NCBI GenBank assembly: GCA_019914995.1
Contig: CM034130.1
Location: 7,626,001-7,690,000 of the forward strand
DNA length: 64,000 nt
Source: Acanthochlamys bracteata
Taxonomy: Eukaryota; Streptophyta; Magnoliopsida; Pandanales; Velloziaceae
Direction of reading: 5' to 3'
Each line of letters opens with the position of its first letter. Position 1 is the stretch's first letter. The notes under the pieces are model-generated. The model made no database searches and was not told the DNA's origin. It saw only the letters and a program-made list of their open reading frames with translations. The position numbers and the translations under genes are program-made. Shown piece after piece: positions 49,185-62,370 of this stretch.

Positions 49185-52100
49185 TCATCCTGCAGTCGTC
49201 AAGCATTCATAGCTGCCAACCCTTGTGAAGGGCGACACCACATCATTGCACCTCCCTGTCCAGGGTCTTTTTCTTCCAAAATTTAAATGCTGCTTGGAAC
49301 CAATACACCTTTCACAAACAAATTTTGCAGGGACCTCATCCAAATCATTGATCCCTGCACATCTTGTGTGCTGCCATATGCTGCAAACATCACAAGCTAG
49401 CATCCTCTCACCATCATCATCCTTGGTTCCACAAATACAATCAACAGTCCACTTTTCGGGTCCTTTCTCAGTACGGTACAGACCAAGCCGTCGATCATCT
49501 CCATAAAACCTTCCTTTTATCCCGCACGTCCCAGTAGAGCCAAGCAGAAGCTTGACATGTGTTGAATCCCCAATATTACCGCACTCCAATAGCTTCTCTG
49601 CATGAAAACTTCGAAAGATAAGGTAAGTTTCCCGTAAAGCTCTGCTTGCTTCATGCTTGAGGTCCCCAAGAGTAGCTGTTAATGGTAGCACAAGAAGTTC
49701 AGGTGGAACAACCAAATCTTCGGACTGGTCACTTAGATCCAAGTAGCACCATATATGTAGGGCGAGAGGGTTTGTAAAAGTTGTTTTATGCTCATCGCTG
49801 TCGTAATGCTTGATAAACTGTTTACAGTCGAGGAGAGTTCTTGCTGCACTGATTGCAGATTCTCTTGTTGACTGTGATTTATAGGGGTGCATGGTTGCTG
49901 GATTTAAGAGGGCATCATATAGAAATTTTAAATCGCTTTGAAGGTGGCTATAAGGTGGTCTACAAATGAAAGGTGGGATGTATTGGTCTGAAGCAGCTTC
50001 AAGCCTGCAAAAGCTTCCTTGTTGTGAGCAAAGTAGTCATAAAGTTTCTGAAATTTGAACACTACGGTACTATACTAACCTGTACTCAATGCTAAGAACC
50101 TCCATATTACGGCGGGCAGCAACCATCAACCTGTCATCTATCTTTTTCCCAACTAACAGCTTGAGGCAGTGATCAAAGAGCTCAGTGGAGGCAACCGTAC
50201 TGTACATAGCCCCCCGAAGTGAACGGTAAGAGACCCATCGATCACCACCAATTGCTTTGAGCACCCTGATTACTGATTTTTCTGCTGCATCAATTTCATC
50301 ACTTGTCCAAGCCATAGACATCATTTGTGCACTATTTATCTTGGTAGTATCATTTTTATAGTGAACTTCCTCCTTAGATTGGTGAAGCATCTGATCCATA
50401 AAGCAAAACAGGTCCCTTACTGTCACCAGCTTTTGCTCAGAGATTGAGCAATACATGTCTATCACGTTATGCAATTGCGTTCTAGGTCTTCGTGGTGTAG
50501 AATAGAACTTGGACAAATGTAGATTGGACAGCACGTGCACAGCCTTTTGATACGAATTGGCTGTATGAGCAAAGCTCCCAGCTCCAAACTCGTAGCCCCA
50601 ATTCCCATACCAAGAGTGTCCAGTTCTAACTGCATGGAGAAGCCGGTAATCCAAACCGTACTTCTTGGAAACATCCATTACGGTAACCTTCCTGCAACAT
50701 AATCCGATTTCTTGTGTCATCAACTAGAATGATGCAAATTTGAGACTTGTCTCGGTGTACTTTTGTAGTCTAAGTAGAGGTAACTAAGTTGGTTTTGTTA
50801 GGATATTTTTTCAACTTCTCAAAGTACGGTGGATTCCATATCCTTAGATCTTTCGTGCAGCTAACCCATCACCAATGTTTTTGTTCAGTATTTATATATT
50901 TCACCAATCATTTCTTTTCTATTAAGCTAATATTTGCAAACCCAGAAGAGGTCCTTCAACAACTTTGCATGGATCCCATAGTTTAAATAGCATCAGCTGC
51001 CATCCATAAATTATTTGTAATCACTTCATTCTACTTGCAATCGTGCTAAACTTGTGTTGCAACTATACAGGTAATATGAAGTTGGGAGTCTGTAAGGTTA
51101 CCTTACAGCAAGCGTTCTACACAGACGATCCCAGAAACTCATTATTTCAGAACCAGATGCATAATTTGAGCCACCTTCTCGTCCATTCACCCTAAGAAGA
51201 TGGCCAAATCCATTGGCATGCACCACACCATGCAATATATGTGTTACATTGTGCAATTGAAGATGCTCCCAGTCTTTGTCACAATCATCAGCCGCATCAT
51301 TGTTGCATGAAGCACACCTGCATACACCCAGTAAACCACATCAAAGACGTAAATCTATAAACAAACTACAACGTTACAAGAAAGAGATTGGTTAACCAAC
51401 TAGGACACCCAATCGATGGGTCGAACAACTACAACCACGAGGCAATTTCATACTTGATAGTGGGTGAATACAGCAGAGCCCCGCATCTAGAGCAGGAGTG
51501 CCTAATAGCAGAAGTGGGATTGCTATTGTTCCGAATTATGAAATGATATCGCTTTCCGCAGACTGGATGACTACTCCATCCTGGTTGAAAAAATATGAGA
51601 AAGTATCAGCAACAATGCTCAAGATAGTTGTCAAACATCATCTGAAGTAGAGAAGTTTTAGGTTCACACAGAAAAGACTAGCATCAATGAACGAAGCGTA
51701 GAGGCAACAACAAAATAAAACATCTAGACCTTAAAGTTTAAGCAACCTTCTAGCACTACAAGTGATTTTTAGCACTTACTAGTATGCTTTGTTACTCTTA
51801 AAACCCACTTCAACAAAAATAAATTTGATCCTAGAAATAATCAACCAAATGCCATAAGATCCTGCTCTTCCGTTCCAACACACAAGCTTAATTTCATAAC
51901 TAATAAAGAAAAAAATTGTTGCACATTTGTCACAAAAAGGAAATAACCATGTAGTACTTGTTTACAATGCATACTTAACAATATAATCGTGTAAGATCTA
52001 TTGGATATTTTTTAAAAGATAGGCTCACCGACAACTCTACAATGATCGCAGTGGACGGACTTAGACCGGGTCACATCTTCCTGGATCACATCAAGCTCCA

Positions 52101-52386
52101 GCATGGGCGCAGTCTCCTCGCTGACGCCGCCGAAAGTCCCACCGCCGACCTTAAAAGCAATCCTCCACGTATGTAAGTAGGACGCCGCCGTTGACGGCGG
52201 AGACCCGGCGAAGTTAGGTGGCGATCCGACGATTCTAGCGTGCCGTGCGAGAAGCTCCCGCAGACGCATGCGGAACGGTCCCGTCAAGTCTCCAGCGCAC
52301 GTATCAGAAGGAAAAGATGAGAAATCGAAGAGATCAGCGGTCACCCGCCGCTTTACACGCTTCAGCGGCCGTCCGTTAACTACCAT
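49185..52386 (-). CDS. PHD-finger protein (MS1/MMD1-like)
   Basis: Five exons on the minus strand, 52386-52029, 51580-51454, 51317-51102, 50691-50080 and 50004-49185, join in phase to 710 residues. The N terminus (VNGRPLKRVKRRV) is a likely nuclear localisation signal. A middle zinc-binding-like region has CDHC, CxxC and CSRCG pairs (about 115-175). A conserved plant helical domain of MS1/MMD1 type follows. A C-terminal PHD finger lies at about 625-671 with the C4HC3 pattern (CIC...CDVC...H...C...CERC). From memory the closest Arabidopsis protein is At1g33420. PHD fingers of this family read histone H3 tails; relatives MS1 and MMD1 act in pollen and meiosis, but a role for this gene is inference. 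The length matches the family. Confidence 0.93.
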
Positions 52387-54995
52387 GCCGTTTGATCTCT
52401 CCGTTTTGATAAGAGGGTATTATATTGGTCCAATTAATGTTTTTTGTTTGTCTTAGTTCGTAAAATTAATCTCGCTGGATTTATAGATGAGAGATTTGTG
52501 AAGTATATATAAAAATAATACGAGAAAAGAGAAAATTAAAAAAAATATCGAGGGAAGAGAGTCCGAATTCGAAACGAGTATAGAAGATTGATTACTATGA
52601 TGATAAGATCTATCACAGGAGGTTGAACGGATCTAGGTTTCCGACGAAGAATAGAATTCGATTTTGGGAGTTTAAACATCAATAGAATAAGAAAAAGAAA
52701 ATATAAAATAGATAGATAGAGAGAGAGAGAGAAAGAGAGAGGAGATAGAGATGAATCGCGCCCTAGTTTTGGGACAGGAGGGAGTTTTTGGTCCAATTCT
52801 TTATTATTCAGAAGTTTGTCGATTTATTAATGTTTATGTTTTTGTTATTTATTTGTTCTGTGAGGATAAGTTAAGGCGGTGTGGCGTTGGTGACAGCTGG
52901 ATTTTTATTTTTTAGTGGTTCTCGTTAAACCTTATTGGCCAAGGCTTCCTGCTTACAACAAAAGCGGTTTATATTTTTTATTTTTCAAAAGAATCCCTTT
53001 GAACTTTTTTGTTTAATTTGTTGAGTAGTTATCAAGATCATCAGTGACTTCAGTGCGGATGCAATTTATTAATTTACTAATTTCTCAGTACGGAGTTTTG
53101 TCTTTTCGCGGGTAGACCGAAAATTTAGGATCTTCTTTGGGCGCCGGTTTTGGATTCGGACCGAACCAACGACATGGGATTCGGTCAACCTATGATTTTG
53201 GGCTTGGATTTGGACCAAAAACGAACACATGAGCTTCAAAGCAAGAACGTTTGAGCCTAAATTGCATATCTGGGCTAACTTTGAAACTTCTACTTGTAGG
53301 CTCGGGATTTCCAGCCCATAGATGAGCAAAGTAGATTGCAGTGCTATTTGAGCCTTTTATGTTATGTGTTTATTTTGTTTATAATTTATTTCTAATAAAT
53401 TTTAATAATATTTTTTAAAAATTAAATTTAAAAATATAAATCAACTATACGTTATAAAATTTCTATGTGTGTAATATTCTTTAGATAAAAACTCTCTTGT
53501 TCAATATGAAAATATTTTGTTGTCATCGTCTTTTTCAGCTTCTAAGAAACTCGGTATAATATTTTTCATTCTTAAAGTGGTGTGCGTTTTATTTGTTCGT
53601 ATTTATTCTTTGATTAAAAGAGCCAAAAGCTACCATTAAAGACTCTACCAAAGAAGCCTTTCGGGTACCTAAAAGTTCAATTTAGGTTATAGTTGATAAA
53701 ATTTTTGATCTACTCAGGTGAACTTCTGTCTTATTATTAAGGAGGTCGTAAGAGAATGATTTTAAAATAGAATTTTTTTAAAACGAAATATTATTTTTAT
53801 TTTAAAAAAATAAATTTTATTATTTTACTTAAAAATAATATTTATAAATAATAATAAATAAAATTTCCTACGTAATTTTTTTATATATTTTTTAAAACTT
53901 TTAAATAACAAATAGAACTGATAGAGCAGTGTTCTTTTGAAGTGTGATAATCATGAAATGATCAAATAATATATGTCAAGGACATTATTATTTCTAATCC
54001 AATGGCTTTATTAATAGCTTATATCTATCTTAACTTTTCGGATACTCAAAAATGTCTCATCAAGAATGTGATTATCTTCTAACTTATTTTTTTTCTCTGA
54101 TCATGATAGTGGAAATAATAATAATAATGTCCAAGAAGAACATGGCCCTATATATCTGCATTGATATCACATAAAGGGGAACATATGTGATCACACCCAC
54201 GTCTCTGTAAATTTGATTTGCTTCTGGTGGTCAATTCTTTCAAAAACTCTTTGATATGGTTGTTGGAGGTCTTAGTGCTGCAAATCATATGGTGTGTTTT
54301 GTATAGAATAGTGCATATCCAGATCCAAAAGAACAGAAAAGATCCACAGATTTTGAATTCAAATTTCAGCAGAAACTTCTCTTGCAGTGTATTTTGCTGT
54401 GTATAAGGAACTGATTATCAACAGCTAGCATTAATGTATTTGTTTGAATCTGGGGACCTTCCAAATACTAGAAACCAAATTTATACTTAATGCTATTAAT
54501 CTAAAGTAGTAATGTTTGATGTGCTTTAGTTACTAACATAAACACATGCTAGGATTATCTAATACTTTACAACTTGAATTAACAACATGAGGCAAACCTG
54601 AAAAGCAGGAGGCATGCAATGGACCTGCTTATTGAGATATTAATGAGAATTGACCTAATTAACTTTCTTTCGGAACATTATTTATTCAACCCTAAAACAA
54701 ATGTTTTCATGAATATTACAACCAAGAACCCTGGAATAGAAACCTTGAGTTCTTGATTAAAAAGCAACTTTCTTTATCTTTCAAAAGAAAAATTAAATTA
54801 TGTAAAGTTTGCTATAATAATATAAATAATAAGCACACCATTAAGTTTGCATCAGGTTAGGTGAACTACAACTATCATGCTTTTTACTTTTTCTTTCTTT
54901 TTCTTTTCCCGTCTCTCTAATAGTAGTACTATTACATCAACCAATTAGTCAATTAGAAATTTTATATATAAAAAAGAAGGGAACTTTTGCTCATA
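52387..54995. other. Promoter of the PHD gene and intergenic DNA
   Basis: The first 400 bases are the probable promoter and leader of the PHD gene, with a GA-rich tract near 52720. A possible diverged MITE copy is at about 53753. No gene is recognised in the rest; an open frame at 53329-53069 on the minus strand has no known motif. Confidence 0.45.
53753..53880 (+). mobile_element. Possible diverged MITE-like copy
   Basis: AGAATGATTTTAAAATAGAA and the following T runs and TAAATTTTATT line up with the 5' part of copies 1-3. The 3' half cannot be aligned, so the copy is partial or the match is due to composition. Confidence 0.35.
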
Positions 54996-57665
54996 TCAAA
55001 GTGGAATGATACTATTCTCAAACTCTGCATGCTTTGAATAAGACCTGAAACTACCCTGCACGTTCTCTTCAACATCACCATACTGATAATGTTGCTGCTG
55101 CTGCTGTTCTAGTGTCGATGAACTTGTAGTAGTTTCGCTGCTGCTGCCGCTCGAGTTAGGGTTCTGAGAAGAATACCATTTAGACCAGTAGAGGTAATTG
55201 AAGAAGTTGAGCAAACTTAAACCCGCAAGCAACCAGTAGAACAAATCCAATCTATCCTTGTTCAGATCATTGTCACTCAACCATCCTGCGGTTGAAGAAG
55301 ATGAACTGATCTTGTTCACTATTGATACAAGCAGAGAGCTCAGAAAGAATCCGAACGAGTACGAGCAGTAGGTCATCGCCGTCAAGAACGATTGCATTCC
55401 TGCCAAAGACTGCGTGTAGAAAAACTCGATTAATCCGACCGCGGTGAACATCTCTGATAACCCAAATATCAAGAACTGCGGCGCGATCCAGAAGATGGAT
55501 AGGTTCTGCCCTTTTTCTAACACAGATGATCTTCTTTTTTCTTCGATTACAGCAGCTGAAACCATGGAGAAAGTAACGGTGAAGAGCCCGATACCGATCC
55601 TTTGCAGAGGTGTGATTCCAGATTCACAGCCAGTGAAGCGTCGAGCTAAAGGAACAAAAAACATTTCGTATGCAGGAACAAGTAGGATCAAGACTAAGTA
55701 GGGAATGGCTTGTAACGATGCAGGTGGTATTTTAAAGGTACCGGCGAGGATTGTGTTCATGCAACCGCCCTGCTGGACGGAGAAAGTCTGAAGCTGGGCG
55801 AGAACGGTGTTGAATATGATCGTGCACGCAAAGATTGGGATTACTGAGAGAATTATCTTCACCTGCTCGACTTGTGCAGCTGAGCAGAGTCTCCATGGAC
55901 TCTCCTTCATGTTGGGAACTTTAATACATGCCTTGTCTAGAAACCTAAAAAATCATGCAAAAACATGAAATCAACGTTCCTTTCGTATGTATACATAGAT
56001 CAGATTTAGATAACACATAATATATTTGCTTCCAGTAAAATTTACCTAAACCTGCTCGTGAGTGGTGGAGCAGAGTTAATAGAATGTTCGACAACATCCA
56101 GGCCTGCTGTGGATCTATTTTGTTGATTCGCTTCAGAGTTTAATATTGATGGGCACACTTGCTTTCTCTTTGTGATTGCAGCTACAAACACCTGTGCAAT
56201 TTCAGGAAACCAATAAAGAACATGTTTACCTAAGTGTATAGCATTCGCTATATAATGTATGTCACTTTCTTCAAAAAAATTTTACCAGAAACAGGAAACA
56301 TTACTGATAATGACACCAAGAATAATCAATCAACTATCACTATCAAATGGTAAACTAATTAAGTGTTGAAACTTGAAAGAGTTATATATAGTATCTAACT
56401 ATGTATACGTACCCTTGCTATAGGAGTGAAGATGCTGCCCTGAGGAGGCTTGTTACTGTAAAACCCAACTCCACAAACCAAGCAAACAAGCCCGGCCGCC
56501 ATGACCGCAGCCGAAATGCCAAATCCCAAATCCATGCCGGACCTAGTTTGAATCCAGACTAGGACCGTAAGCGCGATAAGCTCTCCGACGCAGAAGCTGA
56601 AGTAGGCTGTATTGAAGTAAGTTGACAGCTTCTTCGACTGCCTTGGATCGGTCTTGTTGAACTGATCGGCGCCGTGCGAGATCAAATTCGGCTTTAGGCA
56701 ACCGCTCCCTAAGGCCACCAAGTATAGTGCAGTGAAGAAAATTGTTGCCTTGATCCCTTTAGCTTCAATGCAGTGTTCGTTAGGATCATTCATGTTGCAT
56801 TGTGGCGGCCTTAGTTGCGGCAGATGTGCTTGTACTGCTAGTAGTATAAAGCCCTGCGCATAATGATTAACATGATAAGACCAACAACAAAGTTAAATGA
56901 CCCACCACACACTTGCATTATACACATCTTGATGTCAATGAAAACATATATAACACTCATGCTTTATTTCTTTTGCTATTCCCACTAAAATTAAAGCATA
57001 TGATAAATCTATCATCTACACAAGTGCGTTGGTTTTTTTTTCTGATGTTGATATATGCATACCGTACGTTTTTGGAGAGACAATGCTATATTTTCACCTT
57101 TAATTTATTAATTAGAATGAGATGATCAGGTGAATTGAAGAGTAATTAATCAGTATATATACTTACGGATAATTCGACGAAGCCAAAGATGAGCATAGTC
57201 CAAAAGCTGCCTAGATAAGAATCAGAAAGGAAGCCACCCAGAAGGGAGAGAATGAAGATGGTCCCTATGAAGTTGGTAACTATGTTTGCTGATTTTGATA
57301 GAGGGTAGTGCATCTCATTGAACACATATGTTATAAGATTGTTCCCTACTGCTGCTATCGCCATGATCTCAAGCCCTTGAAGACCTACACACACATACAT
57401 ACATCAGACATCATCGACAAATGAACACAATTAATATAAGTCTTTAATATTAATTAATTAGCATGAGGTATATGTGAAGAGAACTAAGAGCAAAGAGACC
57501 TAGAACAAAGGAAGCAGCCTTCATGCCACCATGGTTTTTAGGGTTGGAAGGTCTTCCTTTCCAATCGAAAGCAACTTCAGAACTCATACTAGAAAAGGGT
57601 CGGTGATCTTCTTTCCCAATATTGATCACCATCATCTGTCTTCTTGCTTCAATATTGTTATCCAT
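54996..57665 (-). CDS. NRT1/PTR family transporter, NPF4 subfamily
   Basis: Five exons on the minus strand, 57665-57500, 57384-57167, 56853-56413, 56191-56046 and 55944-54996, join in phase to 639 residues. The protein has about 12 membrane segments and a central basic loop (ITKRKQVCPS... to about 335), as in peptide/nitrate transporters of the major facilitator superfamily. EVAFDWKGRPSNPKNHGGMK and FNEMHYPLSKSANIVTNF place it in NPF4, nearest NPF4.3/4.4 (from memory). The usual ExxE(R/K) motif of the first helix is replaced by QGLEI (58-62), and Leu504 stands where nitrate transporter NRT1.1 has Pro492. The C-terminal tail is a Ser-, Thr- and Gln-rich low-complexity stretch of about 70 residues. 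NPF4 members move nitrate, ABA or other hormones; the substrate here is unknown. Confidence 0.94.
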
Positions 57666-57724
57666 ACTCACAACAACAACACCAACACTTGTTCTCTAGT
57701 TGTTTATAATTTGATCAAGTGGAG

Positions 57725-57745
57725 TATATATATATATATATATAT
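57725..57745. repeat. (TA)10 microsatellite
   Basis: A perfect TA run 60-80 bases upstream of the NPF4 start codon, within its leader or core promoter. Length variation here could affect expression. Confidence 0.9.
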
Positions 57746-60308
57746 GAGAATCTCTGACTCTTGTCTCTAGCTATTAAAATAGCTAGAGGAGTTAATCCTT
57801 CTACGTACCTCAAGAGAAGCTCTGGTAATTCTGCTATGAGAATGTTATGGTTGTATTTATAGTATCAAGAAGGGAGGGATTAGAGAGGAAAAGAGATGAC
57901 TATGGCAGTTTTCTTTTTATTTCTTACCATTCTTTTTGGTTTTGGTGGTGGTGACAAGCGAAGCAGTGAGAAATTTTTTGTTGGAAGGATTTAAATTTTG
58001 TTGCATTATTATGATGAGAAGGTCGATAGTGGTGGCGTCAATTAACTGTGGGAAGGTCAGAGCTTGCTGTTCTTTTGATAGTGCAGGTGGGGAAGAAGGC
58101 AAAGGTAACTGGTCTCCCACTTCTAAAATTTAAACCCCCCCTTTTTGACATTGATCTTATTATTATTATATCCTTCTTCTTTACGACTTCAATAAGATCC
58201 TAGCTACTTTGGATTAGGTCCATAAATTACATTTTTAATTGTCAACCGTTGATTTTCATATCTTCAGACTTCAGGTGAAGAAATGCGTAAGTTATGATAT
58301 TTGATAAGATTTGCTCAGGTCAGTTGGTCTCCAAGTTAATTAATTAAGCCTATATGATATGATAATCTTACTTAGATTATATATCAATGATCATGCATGG
58401 TAAAAACATGCAGATATATTTAATTGTGGTCTAACAATTAATACACACCTTAGCTAGCTTAGCATATATATGAAATGTAGTGCATCATCATATTTAATTG
58501 AAGTATCTAAACTAACTATCATTATAATATAAAAATCAATAACCAATGTATAAATCATTCAGTTTTTTTATCACATCTTTAAAATTAATATATCCAATGC
58601 CATGCATATCTGTCACATATATATATGCCAGCTTTGTACATAGATATATAGACAAATATATATATGAAGAATCTGTTTGGAGATTATGCAAACACTTGGC
58701 ACCTGCTTTACATATTACCATATATATATGTAAAAGCCTCATGATTTATAAATGCTTAATTGATTGATCATGAAACATAAACTGCTACTAATTTATATGA
58801 TTGTTATTAAAACTAGTACATATATATACGTGGGAAACAAATAAACATCCATGAATATTACATTAAGATTAGTGAAAAAAAAGAATAATTAATAGTCAAT
58901 GAGTACTGCTTTCTGAATGTGTGCGCTCAAGATTTCAACGCGTGCGTGTGCAGATCATTAAACTTTTATTGTTTCTGTTTTTTTGTCGTTGGGTTTTCTA
59001 AAGTGGTAGTGTTTTCTTGTCTTCTTTGTTGGCGTTGTGGGGCGGTGGTGTGTGGATTTCAATTTTTCATGAAGGATCAAGATCTCACTGGTATAAATAA
59101 TTATAAAAAGTAATGGATGTAGAATAGAATTAAATAAATTTTGTGTGTAGAAATATCTCAAGAGAAGCCGAGATTATTAGAAGATTATTCCCTGAAGTTG
59201 GAAGAAGGATCCCATGCAAAGAGTTCTAGAGTAAGATGATGCTGCTAAATTACATTTTATTATAATATTATCTAAAAGTTTTTTTTAAATCTTTTAATAT
59301 TTGAATAGTTTTAATTAAATTATATAATTATTATATGTATAAAACTTTAGCTTATAGTTTTAATAAAAAGACCTACCAAAAAGTATCTTATATTTAAAAG
59401 TTTATTTTGTAAGCAATGACACTGAATCTTCCAATTGACCAGAAAAATATTCCAAAAGACAGGGAGGAGCTCTAACATTGACTTAATTTTATACTTTGCA
59501 TCAACCAATAACTTGGTGCTCTTGGCTAATAAATTAATAATGATGCTTTAGCAAATAGAAACAGACAGATCCTCTCATTACTCTGGGAACGTTTAAAACT
59601 GCTTCAAATAGAAAAAAAAAATTTAAATAATATTTATTCTGAATTTTTTTTAAATATAATTACATTTAATATATATATTTTAAAAATATATTTTTTAAAA
59701 TAAAAAATAGTAACAAAAATACTGTCAAGCACACTTTATTCTTTTCTTATGTCTTAAAACAGTTTCATTTTTTTTCTGTAAGGTAGTTAATTATTGACTA
59801 TTATTTGTATTTGTAGGTTAAAAATGATTAGAACTATAAACATTAATGGCCCATAAATACACAGACCTAATTGGGTCCCTGCCTAACGAATGCACGCGTA
59901 CTTGGGTTTCAGGAACTTTGTTGAATTATCTACGATAAGCTCTCTATATTATTGTATGCACTGAGAGACTATTTTAAATAAAATTTTCAAAAGTAGTTTG
60001 ATTTTTTATAAGAAAAAGTAATTATATATGTGAATGTTCTATGATTTATAATTCTTTCTTATATTTTAAATTAAAAAAATTAGCTAAAAAATAAGTAAAA
60101 TAAATTTAAAAATTTTCTCCAAACAACAGCTAAAATGTTCGGCGAAATATATCCAAAATTTTGCTTTTAAATGGGGCCTAATTGGCTATGCTCCACATGA
60201 ATTGAGTACTAGTGAGTGAGTGGCCAATGAAGAAGAAATTGTACTAATAGTTTAGACAAATCTATTAGAGAAATTTTTCGCTCATATTTCCAACTCAGCA
60301 AATAAAAG

Positions 60309-60526
60309 GTGCGTTTGATTTAGCTTATCAAAAAGATAAATTTTTAATTTTATATTTTATATTTTTTAATATATATTTTATAAATATATAAAAAATTTAT
60401 TTAAAAATTTAAAAAATATAAAAAAATTTTACATAATAAAATTTTTTCATAATATATTTTTATAATTTTTTTAAAATAAAAATACTTTTTATTTTAAAAA
60501 AAATTATTTTAAAATTACTCGCAAAC
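60309..60526 (-). mobile_element. MITE-like element, copy 3
   Basis: This 218-bp A/T-rich element has left end GTGCGTTTGATTTAGC and right end (minus strand) GTTTGCGAGTAATTTT. Its minus strand matches copy 2 through the core ATTTATAAAATATATATTAA and onwards to the common end TCAAACGCAC. There is no open frame. Confidence 0.62.
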
Positions 60527-60805
60527 AATTTAAAATCTTTTTAGGCATACAGCTATTAGAAAGAAATTCAATTAAAAAAATATTTTGTTTTAAGTAAACT
60601 ATGACGATTTCTTTTGTTCTTTTTTCTTTTGATGGTAATGCTAAGAAAAAAATTTCATACCCATAGATAGAAGTAAGGGGAAGAAAGAAAAAGAGAGCCG
60701 ACAAGCTATAGCTTGCTCGAGTAAAATTGCTTTCTCCTGAAAACAACAAAAGAGAGTAAAATATAAAATTTAATTCGTCATTAATTATGCAATCTCAACT
60801 CTCAA

Positions 60806-60825
60806 GTAACGTAACGTAACGTAAC
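60806..60825. repeat. (GTAAC)4 tandem repeat
   Basis: Four perfect GTAAC units in a row, followed by GAAAC and GCATAACG. Each junction makes an ACGT core. Confidence 0.9.
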
Positions 60826-61792
60826 GAAACGCATAACGTTTGGGTTAGGTTTCTATTCTTCTTCTTCTTCGTTTCTCTCTTTCGCTTAAGAAAAGACCTC
60901 TATTGCTTGCTTGCTTGCTTTGCTTTTTGGACTTTTCTTCAAAAAATTCTACTCAGATTTTAATTAATTACACTTGATAATATTCCATTATATTCTTCTT
61001 TTTACAATATGAGAGCTACCATTTGTCCGACCAAAAAAAGAATTTAATCCAATCGCGTTGGACCAATTTGGGACATGAATATATTAATGTTGTCTTTTTT
61101 GTTGATTTTGTTTCGGAATATTTTTCACCTTGTCACTATTATCGACAAAAATAGTTAGAGTGTGTTATTTTGTACCAAAAATAAATTATTAAAAATAAAT
61201 TAAAATTTTATATATTTTTAGAAAGGTAGGTTAGAAATAATTCTATATATTTTTTTGTGTAGCTAAAATTGAGTCCAAATAATTTTTTAATTAAAGAAAA
61301 ATGAGTTGTAAGATTAAAAAAAATACAATATTAAACGAACACTTTTTCCTTCTTAAATTTATTATTTTTTGTGTTTTATTTCTTTGAAAGAGCGAAATTG
61401 TGACACAATTTAATTAAAATTGAAGATACCAGAACAATATACTTGACGCAAAGTTAACAACTTAAATAAATATATTTATTTTATTATTCTTTCAATTGAA
61501 TTAAGTTTATGTCAAAATGTAATATATATATATTTCAATTTTTTCAAACTAGGAATGATGATGCTTGTAATCTTGAATCGAATATTCTTACATATAAAGC
61601 ACTATATATGTTTTTTTCTTCCTCTTAATTAGAATTTTATAGTTCAGTAAACTTTAAATGAAAAGGCAAAACAACTTCTAATAAGAAAAGTAATCTATGT
61701 ATATAATGGATTTCACTATCACACTTGCAAGCACCAATAACTCATTCAATTTTGGTCGGATATATAGTAATTCAAACTTAGAAACAAGCACT

Positions 61793-61823
61793 ACAACAAC
61801 AACAACAACGACGACGACGACGA
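61793..61823. repeat. Compound (ACA/CAA)n-(CGA)n microsatellite
   Basis: About five CAA units pass directly into about five CGA units, then into a poly-A run. It is in the intergenic region before the GDSL gene. Confidence 0.85.
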
Positions 61824-62370
61824 ATAAAAAAAAAAGAAGAATTTTACCGACAGAAGAGATCGATGAAAATGTTTAATTTCGAACTATATATAAAAATTTC
61901 TGAGTTATTATTTTACACCACAGATAATTTCAGCTTCTATAACATTTCTTAAAATTAATAATTGCTCGTTTTGAAAGTGTCAAGCAATTTCAATGTGAGT
62001 AGTGTTGCGAAAAATGCAGAAAGATAACAGTTGCAGAAGTTATTTGTAACGTTTAATTAAAGCCGCAAATTTTAAAAAAGATTTGAAATCTTTTTCCATT
62101 ACTAATTTTGCATGCACTCATAAAAAAAGTGTAAAAGGAAAAGTTAAAAATCAGAAAAGCTCCTTAAAATTTGGGGGCTATTACTTACGAGTTCAGAATT
62201 TCATGAGAAAAATCATGCATGTTATGATTATGAAAACTAAATCGAGCAGCCGTTACAGAAAACGAAATCTTTTATGTCTGTAAATTCAATCCATTTTAAC
62301 AAAGCACTAACAAGAAACTACTACTACCTACAAGTAACTCTTATCAAAACCAAATTTGCAAACAAACAAC

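Larger units (their letters stand above)
57666..62370. other. Long intergenic region
   Basis: This holds the promoter of the NPF4 gene, many AT-rich segments, one good MITE-like copy (60309-60526), simple repeats and the promoter of the GDSL gene. Open frames inside are short and have no known motif. Confidence 0.5.
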
